Origin: Blautia sp.
GTDB taxonomy: Bacteria > Bacillota > Clostridia > Lachnospirales > Lachnospiraceae
Length of the DNA: 42,788 nucleotides
Assembly (NCBI GenBank): GCA_030841965.1
Contig: JAUUSJ010000017.1
Location: 1-42,788 of the forward strand
Direction of reading: 5' to 3'
Part shown: positions 24,997-31,961 of the stretch, one piece after another
Numbering within the stretch: the stretch's first letter is position 1
How the letters are laid out: every line of letters starts with the position of its first letter
Notes under the pieces: model-generated
Databases searched by the model: none
What the model was told of the DNA's origin: nothing
The model's input: only the letters and a program-made list of their open reading frames with translations
Position numbers and translations under genes: made by a program

Positions 24997-25566
24997 TTAT
25001 ATTCCTTCCACCGCTTGAATTTTTATCTCATGCTTTGATTCCAAAATAACATAATACCAAATTCCCTCTTTTAGTCTAGTACACTGTGACCTTATTCCCT
25101 TATCTCTCGGTGTACCCTCCTGTCTAATCTCAAACTGCTCTGTCGATGAGCGAAGAATCACCTCTCCTTCTCTATCCGAAGACCAAATTTCTACCTCTGG
25201 CTCGTCAATAAAATAAGAATAATCCTTTCCAACCTGACTCTGCCCGTAGAGCTTTATCTGATTCAAAGAGAGAATGCCTTTTTTTCTACTTCCGTCCTCA
25301 TTCATATAAGAATATGCTCCGATGGAATTTCCATGCTTTAAAATAATATCCAAGGAAAGTAATTTATCTTCCTGCTCCTTTACCTTTTGCTGCTCCTCTT
25401 GTATCCATTTTTCTTGTTCTTCCTTCTCTATCTTCACATATTGCATAGAGTAGTCGATGAATCCTTCGTATTTTTTCCAGCCAATCCACTGAATATAACC
25501 GATACCTACCAAGCTAGCTATCACGATAAGAGCCATATTCATCACAATGTCCACTGCGATATTCAT
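24997..25566 (-). CDS. Single-pass membrane protein, first gene of the GTPase unit
   Basis: The protein has 189 residues from the ATG at 25566, chosen over an ATG nine codons upstream because AGAGG lies about 7 nt ahead. It has one membrane helix (about 5-28), then a coiled-coil-like Glu/Gln/Lys stretch (about 40-70), then a beta-rich domain with YFIDEPEVEIWSSDREGEVIL. I do not recognise the family. As the membrane anchor at the head of a GTPase/GAP1 unit, it may present the complex at the envelope. Confidence 0.75.
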   Translation of the reverse strand: MNIAVDIVMNMALIVIASLVGIGYIQWIGWKKYEGFIDYSMQYVKIEKEEQEKWIQEEQQKVKEQEDKLLSLDIILKHGNSIGAYSYMNEDGSRKKGILSLNQIKLYGQSQVGKDYSYFIDEPEVEIWSSDREGEVILRSSTEQFEIRQEGTPRDKGIRSQCTRLKEGIWYYVILESKHEIKIQAVEGI

Positions 25567-25680
25567 TTTCAAACCTCTCTTTCTACTGCACATGAAAAGA
25601 GGATGCCATAAAATCAGGATTCTCTCCCTCTCCTTTCTTCACAGCACCATCCTTAGGTTAAACGGCCATTACATTCATCT

Positions 25681-25689
25681 ATTATAGCA
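25681..25689 (-). promoter_or_regulatory. Extended -10 promoter of the GTPase unit
   Basis: On the minus strand TGCTATAAT is an extended -10 (TGN plus TATAAT). No good -35 hexamer is present, only a T-rich run. The start lies about 110 bp upstream of the first gene at 25566. Confidence 0.5.
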
Positions 25690-25733
25690 TAAATCATTTT
25701 CAAAAAAAACAAAAAAGTTTCTTACTTTTTACT

Positions 25734-25786
25734 ATGAAACTCCAAGAGTTCAAGGCGCAAGCCGAAGAACGATTGGTACGTTTCAT
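25734..25786. repeat. Short member of the ATGAAA/TTTCAT repeat family
   Basis: This is a 53-bp sequence with inverted ends ATGAAAC (25734-25740) and GTTTCAT (25780-25786). It is flanked by ACT on the left and by GTACAC on the right, like the longer copy beginning at 25842. Confidence 0.55.
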
Positions 25787-25795
25787 GTACACAAG

Positions 25796-25830
25796 GGATA
25801 CTTAGCGAGGTCTTTTCGAGCTTAGTATCC
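25796..25830. terminator. Hairpin between two repeat elements
   Basis: GGATACTTAGC (25796-25806) and GCTTAGTATCC (25820-25830) are near-perfect inverted repeats around a 13-nt loop. No T run follows on either strand, so it may be part of a composite repeat rather than a terminator. Confidence 0.4.
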
Positions 25831-25841
25831 TACTGTGCACT

Positions 25842-26004
25842 ATGAAAGCTCCGTCAAGCAGCTGTGCATATGGGGAAGCTCGCTTCCACAGATGTACAGA
25901 TATTTGACGGGCTAAGCTGTATGAGCACGTAAAGCGGGAGCTTGGAGTGGGAATACAGCTGGTGATTGCGGGAGCACCAAAGGTGCGGAGCAATCAGCTT
26001 TCAT
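25842..26004. mobile_element. MITE-like repeat with ATGAAAGCT/AGCTTTCAT ends (copy 2)
   Basis: The 163-bp element has inverted ends ATGAAAGCT and AGCTTTCAT and is homologous along its length to 5623-5776. It is GC-richer than its surroundings. The 25594-26084 gap contains only this element, the short member at 25734, a hairpin, a promoter for the GTPase unit and the terminator at 26041. I see no gene there. Confidence 0.8.
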
Positions 26005-26040
26005 GTATCGTGTACACGAGAGCACTACACAGACACAAGA

Positions 26041-26074
26041 AAAATCCAATAACCCAGACAGATTATTGGATTTT
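26041..26074. terminator. Rho-independent terminator of the FKBP lipoprotein gene
   Basis: AAAATCCAATAA (26041-26052) pairs perfectly with TTATTGGATTTT (26063-26074) around a 10-nt loop, 11 bp past the stop codon on the minus strand. Confidence 0.8.
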
Positions 26075-26084
26075 CGATAAATTA

Positions 26085-27392
26085 TTATTTATTTTCTTTT
26101 GCTGTCGTGCTTGCGGCTGTTGTGTCCTTTGCCTTCTCTGTCGTGCTTGCAGCCGTCGTGTCCTTTGTCTTCTCTGTCGTACTTGCAGCCGTTGTCTCCT
26201 TCGACTCTTCCTTTGTGCTGGTAGTTGTTGTCGCCTTTTCTGTGCTAGCGGCAGTTGTTACCTTCGTCTGTTTTCCCTGAGATACTAAGTAATCGAGAAG
26301 CTTTTCATTCAGAATATATTCCTCTATAATATCTTTTCCGTTTGCCTTCTCGAACTCTTCTGCTGAATCATACTGATACTCGGAAGCTAAGTCCTCTAAC
26401 TTCTCTTTATATTCTTTGTCTGAGAGTTCGATCTTCTCTTTTTGAATCAATAAGCTTGCAACCATCGTTCTCTTCACACTGTCTTTCGCACAGTCATCTA
26501 AGCTCATGCCAGTCATCGTCTGCATAAAATCATCCACTTCCATGCCGTACATCTCTGCATAACTAGAATACTGTGTCTCTAACTGGTCTCTCTGATAGCT
26601 AATCATATCTTCTGGAAGATCCTTCTTCTCCTTTGCATTATCGACTACCTTACTCCATACTGTATTCTGAATTGTGGCCTCTGCGTTTGCCTTCTTGCTC
26701 TCTTCTAATTCTTTTCTCACTGTCTTTTTGTAATCTTCGACAGAATCTGCCTCTAAATTCTCTTTTGCGTACTCATCTGTGAGCTCTGGCACAACTTCTT
26801 TTCCGATATAATTCACCTTGACATCAAACTCAGCATCCTTTCCCGCCAAATCTTCTGACTGATAATCCTCCGGGAAAGTTACCTTGATTGTCTTCTCCTC
26901 TCCGACTTTCATGCCAATTAGTTGGTCCTCAAAGCCATCGATAAAGCTTCCGCTTCCAATCTCAAGGTCATACCCTTCCGCGGAGCCTCCGTCAAATTCC
27001 TTCCCGTCTACCTTTCCTGTATAGTCAATATTGGCGATAGAGCCGTCCTCCACAGTCTTCTTCGTCTTGTCTTCCTTCACTTCTGTGGCAGCTTCCAGCG
27101 TCGACTGGATATTATCCTCAACATCCTCATCTGTCACTGTCGTATCTTGCTCCTCATACTCAATTCCTTTATAGTTGCCAAGTTCTATATAATCTGCATA
27201 ACTATACTCTTTCTCAAAATCAGGTGCCTCCGTCGTAGCCTCTGCTTCATCTGTGGTGGAAGATTCAGAATCCATCGTTGTTCCATCTTGAGTTGTCGCA
27301 TTGTCACTTGTCTTCTCATCTGTGCCTGTACATCCATAAAGAGCCACAGCAGCTCCAAGTGCCAGCATCACTAATATCTTTTTCTTTACCAT
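26085..27392 (-). CDS. Secreted trigger-factor-like lipoprotein with FKBP domain
   Basis: The protein has 435 residues from the ATG at 27392 (GGAG 9 nt ahead). An ATG five codons upstream has no spaced ribosome site. It has a lipoprotein signal ending in ALYGC, a Ser/Thr/Asp-rich linker, and an FKBP-type prolyl isomerase domain (IANIDYTGKVDGKEFDGGSA, GFEDQLIGMKVGEEKTI). A C-terminal region like the trigger-factor chaperone arm follows. The ribosome-binding N-terminal domain of cytosolic trigger factor is absent. The last 70 residues are Thr-rich with a 12-residue repeat, KDTTAASTTEKA. It probably folds exported proteins on the outer face of the membrane. Confidence 0.9.
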   Translation of the reverse strand: MVKKKILVMLALGAAVALYGCTGTDEKTSDNATTQDGTTMDSESSTTDEAEATTEAPDFEKEYSYADYIELGNYKGIEYEEQDTTVTDEDVEDNIQSTLEAATEVKEDKTKKTVEDGSIANIDYTGKVDGKEFDGGSAEGYDLEIGSGSFIDGFEDQLIGMKVGEEKTIKVTFPEDYQSEDLAGKDAEFDVKVNYIGKEVVPELTDEYAKENLEADSVEDYKKTVRKELEESKKANAEATIQNTVWSKVVDNAKEKKDLPEDMISYQRDQLETQYSSYAEMYGMEVDDFMQTMTGMSLDDCAKDSVKRTMVASLLIQKEKIELSDKEYKEKLEDLASEYQYDSAEEFEKANGKDIIEEYILNEKLLDYLVSQGKQTKVTTAASTEKATTTTSTKEESKETTAASTTEKTKDTTAASTTEKAKDTTAASTTAKENK

Positions 27393-27609
27393 ATCACTTT
27401 TCTCCATTCCCGTATATATTTTGTGAATTTGTAGCCATCGAAGTTGAACTTTCTTTCAACTCTAACTCCAAATAGCCTCGTGAATTTAAAATTTAATAGA
27501 GTCTTTATCCATTGTAGCAAATAATATAATAGTTTTCCACCAAGTACACAAAAAATTCAGATTTTCTTATCATAATTTGACCATGCGCAAAGTCACAAAA
27601 ATCTGATTC

Positions 27610-28275
27610 TTATCCTTTAAATCTCTCAAGCAAAGCTGACACGTCAAAATACTTTGATGCCGTATCTTTATAAATACAATCCTCAGTCATAGCATACACA
27701 AAAATCTCTCCGCTTCCCTTCACAGCTCCCTGAGCGGAAGCCACGATAGACAGGGCAACCTCTTCTCCTCGAAAAGCTAATACAAACTTCTCCGCTCCAT
27801 AGAGATTAAAGATATTTTGCACGCCAAACTCTGAACCCTCCACCACTGGAATATGACGCAGGTTTAACTTATTCTCTCTTGGAATATTCATATAGATATC
27901 GCATACCATCTCAAAATGACATTGAATATAAGTCTCAGCTGCGGTCTGTCTACAGGAAAATCCGCAAAAGTATTCCTTAATCTCCTCTGGAATAACCGCC
28001 TCGGCGTCTTTTACCGCGTCAACTACCGTTTTCTTTTTTATATATTTTCTATCTAACATATCAAAGCTTTTTTTAATCTTTCCGTTAGAGAGAGGACTTC
28101 CAAGAACCTCTTTCGCTTTGTACATCTGTGGCTCGCTCTCCATTTTTTCTAATAATAAAGTCTGTACATCATAAAAATTAGAGAGAAGCTCAGATTTGGA
28201 TTCCGCGTAGCTGATAAACGTGCTAAGAGCAGATAACTCTCTCTTCTCCAACTGATTTTGCATTTGATTTTCCAT
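27610..28275 (-). CDS. Uncharacterised cytoplasmic protein
   Basis: The 221-residue protein has no signal or membrane helix. I do not recognise it. Visible features are a helical N-terminal half with a Lys-rich stretch (DRKYIKKKTVVDAVKDAE), a CGFSC pair near residue 105 and a beta-rich C-terminal half (NIFNLYGAEKFVLAFRGEEVALSIVAS). It has a ribosome site AAGGATAG and stands alone between the FKBP lipoprotein and tRNA-Trp. Confidence 0.75.
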   Translation of the reverse strand: MENQMQNQLEKRELSALSTFISYAESKSELLSNFYDVQTLLLEKMESEPQMYKAKEVLGSPLSNGKIKKSFDMLDRKYIKKKTVVDAVKDAEAVIPEEIKEYFCGFSCRQTAAETYIQCHFEMVCDIYMNIPRENKLNLRHIPVVEGSEFGVQNIFNLYGAEKFVLAFRGEEVALSIVASAQGAVKGSGEIFVYAMTEDCIYKDTASKYFDVSALLERFKG

Positions 28276-28328
28276 TTTCTTTTCTATCCTTTCTTCAAAA
28301 TTATTGATAATCCCATAATATAAAAAAT

Positions 28329-28354
28329 ACTCCGCTATACGAGTATAGCAGAGT
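28329..28354 (-). terminator. Terminator after tRNA-Trp
   Basis: ACTCCGCTATAC and GTATAGCAGAGT pair with one mismatch around a 2-nt loop. On the minus strand the hairpin is followed by ATTTTTTAT. It lies 7 bp past the tRNA 3' end. Confidence 0.8.
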
Positions 28355-28360
28355 TCTAAA

Positions 28361-28431
28361 CAGGGGCAGAGAGATTCGAACTCCCGCCAGCGGTTTTGGA
28401 GACCGACATTCTACCATTAAACTATGCCCCT
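28361..28431 (-). tRNA. tRNA-Trp (anticodon CCA)
   Basis: On the minus strand a 71-nt cloverleaf begins AGGGGCA and ends TGCCCCT plus discriminator G, giving a full 7-bp acceptor stem. The anticodon loop is CTCCAAA with CCA in the centre, and the T arm is GGGAG TTCGAAT CTCTC. The CCA tail is not encoded. It has its own near-perfect promoter and terminator. Confidence 0.95.
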
Positions 28432-28480
28432 ATATTATCTATTCTGTCGATTGCTTTTCATTTCCCAACCGACAATGATT

Positions 28481-28509
28481 ATTATACATATGTGTTCGTC
28501 ATTTGTCAA
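28481..28509 (-). promoter_or_regulatory. Perfect consensus promoter for tRNA-Trp
   Basis: On the minus strand TTGACA (28504-28509) and TATAAT (28481-28486) are separated by exactly 17 bp, about 45 bp before the tRNA. This is the strongest promoter in the window by sequence. Confidence 0.85.
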
Positions 28510-28562
28510 CAGTTTTTTTGATTTTTTTAAATTTTTTAAATTTATACAAAAATCAAAGAATT

Positions 28563-28594
28563 AAGAGAGAGAATGTTCTCACATCCTCTCTCTT
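28563..28594. terminator. Terminator of the SH3b protein gene
   Basis: AAGAGAGAG (28563-28571) pairs with CTCTCTCTT (28586-28594) just past the stop codon of the SH3b gene on the minus strand. Confidence 0.65.
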
Positions 28595-28607
28595 TTATGT
28601 ACTCACT

Positions 28608-29798
28608 CTATGCACCTAAATACTGTGTTGCAACATAGGCGTAAGAATTATTATACTTAATCTTAGTGAAGCTACCCTGCTTTCCAACTACTGTAACTTT
28701 CGCACCCTTGTATAGCTTTCCAAGAAGTGTGGATTTGCTGGAAGCGGACTTTCTCACATTCACATAGCTATTCTTCACATAGGCTGTGGAAGTCTTTGTA
28801 TTATTATTGGTCGCAGTTGTCGCAGTGACTGCCTTATCCGTAAGATACATCGTTGAGACATATGCAACGGAGTTTCCATACTCAATCTTTGTAAAAGCTC
28901 CTTCTGTTCCAAGCTTATATAACTTCTCTCCCTTATAGACTTTTCCAAGAAGTGTGGATTTGCTAGAAGCGGCAGCTCTTACATTGATGTAGCGGTTATT
29001 CACATATACTGCGGTCTTCTTTGTCGTCGTATCTGTCGTATTCTTCGTCGTCAAATACTGGGTCGCAATATATCCATATCCACCGTTAAACTTCACCTTC
29101 GTGTACGTACCGCTCGTGCCATAGCTTGTGAAGCTCTGACCCTTTGTCGCATAACCGAGCAAAGTGGATTTGCTGGAAGCGGACTTTCTTACATTCACTC
29201 TCTTATAGTTGACGTATACTGTATTATTCGTGACAGCGGAGTTTGGTGCCGTCGCCGTCAAGTACTGAGATGAGATATATGCATATCCTGCACCGTACTC
29301 TACCTTCGTCCAGCCATTCTTACTCTCTACTCTGTAGAAACTGCTGCCCTTTTTCGCTGTTCCAAGAAGAGCGGATTTGGAAGATGCCGACTCTCTTATA
29401 TTAACATAAGAATGGTTTACATATACTTTCACTTTGGAAGTATTCTGATTTCCCTGTCCTCCTGTTGTCGCCGTCGTATCAGTCGTCGCTGTCGTATCAG
29501 AGCCTGTCTCTGTCGAAGTGTCCACCGTCTCTCCTGATTTTAGCTCCGTCAAAAAGCTACTGGCAATATAAGCTTCCGTCCCCTTATAGGAAACCTTTGT
29601 CCAGCCTCTCGCCTCACTAATCTTTGTTAATCTTGTGCCCTTCGTAACAACTCCTAATATCTGGGAGGAATTACTCGCCTCGCTTCTTACATTCACTGCT
29701 CTTTGTACATAAACCTCTGTCGATGCATTCGCCTGCATCGAAAAAACCGAGCAGCCCATCGTCAATACGAGGAAAAAACTCGCAATCTTTTTTCTCAT
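28608..29798 (-). CDS. Secreted protein of five SH3b repeats
   Basis: The 396-residue protein has a signal peptide (about 1-26, cleaved after MQANA). Five bacterial SH3 domains follow, each starting with a VxxxxVNVRxxASSKSxLLG block and ending with YxxxYxxTxYL. The linkers are Thr/Ser/Asn-rich. The phrase ASSKSTLLG is identical in repeats 3 to 5, a sign of recent internal duplication. There is no hydrolase, sortase or surface-layer domain, so it may be a wall-binding adaptor. It has a good upstream promoter and its own terminator. Confidence 0.92.
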   Translation of the reverse strand: MRKKIASFFLVLTMGCSVFSMQANASTEVYVQRAVNVRSEASNSSQILGVVTKGTRLTKISEARGWTKVSYKGTEAYIASSFLTELKSGETVDTSTETGSDTTATTDTTATTGGQGNQNTSKVKVYVNHSYVNIRESASSKSALLGTAKKGSSFYRVESKNGWTKVEYGAGYAYISSQYLTATAPNSAVTNNTVYVNYKRVNVRKSASSKSTLLGYATKGQSFTSYGTSGTYTKVKFNGGYGYIATQYLTTKNTTDTTTKKTAVYVNNRYINVRAAASSKSTLLGKVYKGEKLYKLGTEGAFTKIEYGNSVAYVSTMYLTDKAVTATTATNNNTKTSTAYVKNSYVNVRKSASSKSTLLGKLYKGAKVTVVGKQGSFTKIKYNNSYAYVATQYLGA

Positions 29799-29907
29799 AA
29801 CTTGTTACACTCCCTTTTTTTCCATTAAACTTAATCTTTCGACTAATCAGTGTATCTTGACAAGTTTTATAAATTCTCATCCTCTTATCTTGTCCTTTTA
29901 CTGCCCC

Positions 29908-29936
29908 ATTATATCATATTCAAAATTAGTTCGCAA
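29908..29936 (-). promoter_or_regulatory. Promoter of the SH3b protein gene
   Basis: On the minus strand TTGCGA (29931-29936) and TATAAT (29908-29913) are 17 bp apart, with a TG one base before the -10 (TGATATAAT). The leader is about 100 nt. Confidence 0.7.
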
Positions 29937-29999
29937 TATTTAATTCTTACAATTCTATGTCGGTTGCCGTAAACCTTTTGAGTGCTATTCTACTATACA

Positions 30000-31364
30000 T
30001 TATAAGAGCCTTAACGCCTCTGACACCGTTCGCACCCCAATCAAATCCATATTCTCTCTCTCTTTTTTGGGCAGAGCCTCCAAATTCGCCATCGGCAAAA
30101 TACAGTGAGAAAATCCAAGTTTTCTCGCCTCATTCACCCTCTTATCCGCAAAGGAAACCCCTCGAATCTCTCCGGTTAATCCGACTTCTCCAAAGATTAA
30201 TGTGTTGGAATCCATCGCACGATTTTTATAGCTAGATACTATCGCCATCACAATCCCAAGGTCAACCGCTGGTTCCCCAAGTTTCATTCCGCCCGTCAGA
30301 TTGACATAGGCGTCACATCCACCAAGCATAAGTCCCGCTCTTTTTTCCAATACTGCCATCAAGAGATTCACTCGATTATAGTCAAGACCAACCGTCGTTC
30401 TTCTTGGCATTTGAAAATTCGTATTTGAAATCAGCGCTTGAATCTCTATCATAATCGGTCTTGTTCCCTCCACAGAACATACAATAACGGAGCCGGCCGC
30501 ATCTAACGGGCGTCCTGCAAGCAGGGCTTTGGAAGGGTTCTCCACTTCTACTAGTCCCTCGCTTTGCATCTCAAAAACACCGATTTCATTTGTCGAGCCA
30601 AATCTATTTTTCACACCGCGCAAAATACGGTATGCCGCAAATCTCTCGCCCTCAAAATAGAGGACTGTGTCCACCATATGCTCAAGTGTCCTTGGACCTG
30701 CCACTACCCCCTCCTTCGTCACATGACCGACAATAAAGGTTGCGATATTCCATCTCTTTGCAAGCTGCATAAGCATCGATGTCACCTCTCGAACCTGTGT
30801 GACTGAACCAGGAGCCGAGGAGACTTGGTCAGTACACATCGTCTGAATCGAATCAATGACAACCATCTCTGGATTCTCCTGTTCAATGGTATTACAGATA
30901 ATATCGATATCTGTCTCGCAGAGCAAATATAATTCCTCTGAAAAACCTCCCAGCCTGCTCGCCCTCATTTTAATCTGTCTTAACGACTCCTCGCCTGATA
31001 CATAGAGAACCTTTCTTTTTTGATTTGCTAAATTTCTACAAACTTGTAATAATAAGGTTGATTTTCCAATTCCAGGGTCTCCACCAACTAAAGTGAGCGA
31101 ACCCTTCACAATACCACCGCCTAGCACTCGGTCCAGCTCTCTGATATTTGTCATGATTCGCTCTTCTTCTCTCATATCTACCTGAAAAAGACCTGTCACC
31201 TTGGACTTTGCCTTTCCAAGCTTCTTTTCTTTGCCACCCTGGGAGGTCACAACCTTCTCCTCCACGAATGTATTCCAGCTTCGGCAGCCTGGGCATTGCC
31301 CAAGCCACTTTGCTGATTCATATCCACATTCCTGGCAAAAATACAGTTGTTTTGTCTTTGCCAT
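30000..31364 (-). CDS. radA: DNA repair protein RadA
   Basis: The 454-residue protein has an N-terminal zinc finger (Cys10, Cys13, Cys24, Cys27), a RecA-like ATPase with GGDPGIGKST and VVIDSIQTM, the RadA-specific motif VKNRFGSTNEIG, and a C-terminal Lon-protease-like domain. It promotes branch migration during recombinational repair. It lies just downstream of clpC and a small gene, a common order in Firmicutes. Confidence 0.97.
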   Translation of the reverse strand: MAKTKQLYFCQECGYESAKWLGQCPGCRSWNTFVEEKVVTSQGGKEKKLGKAKSKVTGLFQVDMREEERIMTNIRELDRVLGGGIVKGSLTLVGGDPGIGKSTLLLQVCRNLANQKRKVLYVSGEESLRQIKMRASRLGGFSEELYLLCETDIDIICNTIEQENPEMVVIDSIQTMCTDQVSSAPGSVTQVREVTSMLMQLAKRWNIATFIVGHVTKEGVVAGPRTLEHMVDTVLYFEGERFAAYRILRGVKNRFGSTNEIGVFEMQSEGLVEVENPSKALLAGRPLDAAGSVIVCSVEGTRPIMIEIQALISNTNFQMPRRTTVGLDYNRVNLLMAVLEKRAGLMLGGCDAYVNLTGGMKLGEPAVDLGIVMAIVSSYKNRAMDSNTLIFGEVGLTGEIRGVSFADKRVNEARKLGFSHCILPMANLEALPKKERENMDLIGVRTVSEALRLL

Positions 31365-31392
31365 AAAATTCTCCTACTAATAAATCATTCTC

Positions 31393-31806
31393 TTATAGCT
31401 TTTCTACTGCTACTGTCGCACTCTGTCCCTCATTAAGCTCCACGCTTAAGTTTAGCTTTCCGCCTAGATTGGTCTTCATCTTTCCGATATTCGTGTCATT
31501 GATAAATACACGGTATTCCTTCTCTGGCTCAAGCTCCAATGTAATCTGTGCGTCCACTGGCGCCTCTACGATAAAGGAAACCTTTCTTCCCGTCGCCGCA
31601 AACTGGTGCACAGTTGTTCCTGGAACAGACTCATACACAAATAATCCATTCTTCTCTAGCTTTGTGATGTCCTTAAAGGTCTTAATCTTATACAAATCTC
31701 CTTCAAACTCATAATCTGCTTTTTTTGTCTTGGTAGCCAACTCATAATTACCAAAGCTTAATGTATTATTCTCTTCGGTTTGAATTAGTTCTTGAATCAC
31801 TGACAT
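31393..31806 (-). CDS. Small conserved beta-rich protein between clpC and radA
   Basis: The 137-residue cytoplasmic protein has no signal or membrane segment. The second half alternates short beta strands (KVSFIVEAPVDAQITLELEPEKEYRVFIND and a NLGGKLNLSVEL stretch), suggesting an immunoglobulin-like or jelly-roll sandwich. I do not recognise a function. It has a GGAGG ribosome site and sits 28 bp upstream of radA, so it is probably co-transcribed with it. Confidence 0.8.
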   Translation of the reverse strand: MSVIQELIQTEENNTLSFGNYELATKTKKADYEFEGDLYKIKTFKDITKLEKNGLFVYESVPGTTVHQFAATGRKVSFIVEAPVDAQITLELEPEKEYRVFINDTNIGKMKTNLGGKLNLSVELNEGQSATVAVEKL

Positions 31807-31961
31807 TTTTTTATCCTCCTAATTATGCCTACAGGGATTTTATATCTTTTATATCTTTTATCCCTTTTACTCTGTTTGTGCTTTTATTATATAATATTTT
31901 TCTTCCTGTGGCTAGTAGCATTCTCATATTTAAAAAAGTTTTAAGAAATTCCATCGATATC

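Noticed and set aside
31036..31308. A 90-residue protein on the minus strand
   Set aside because: It is another frame of radA, covering the RadA zinc finger and Walker A region.
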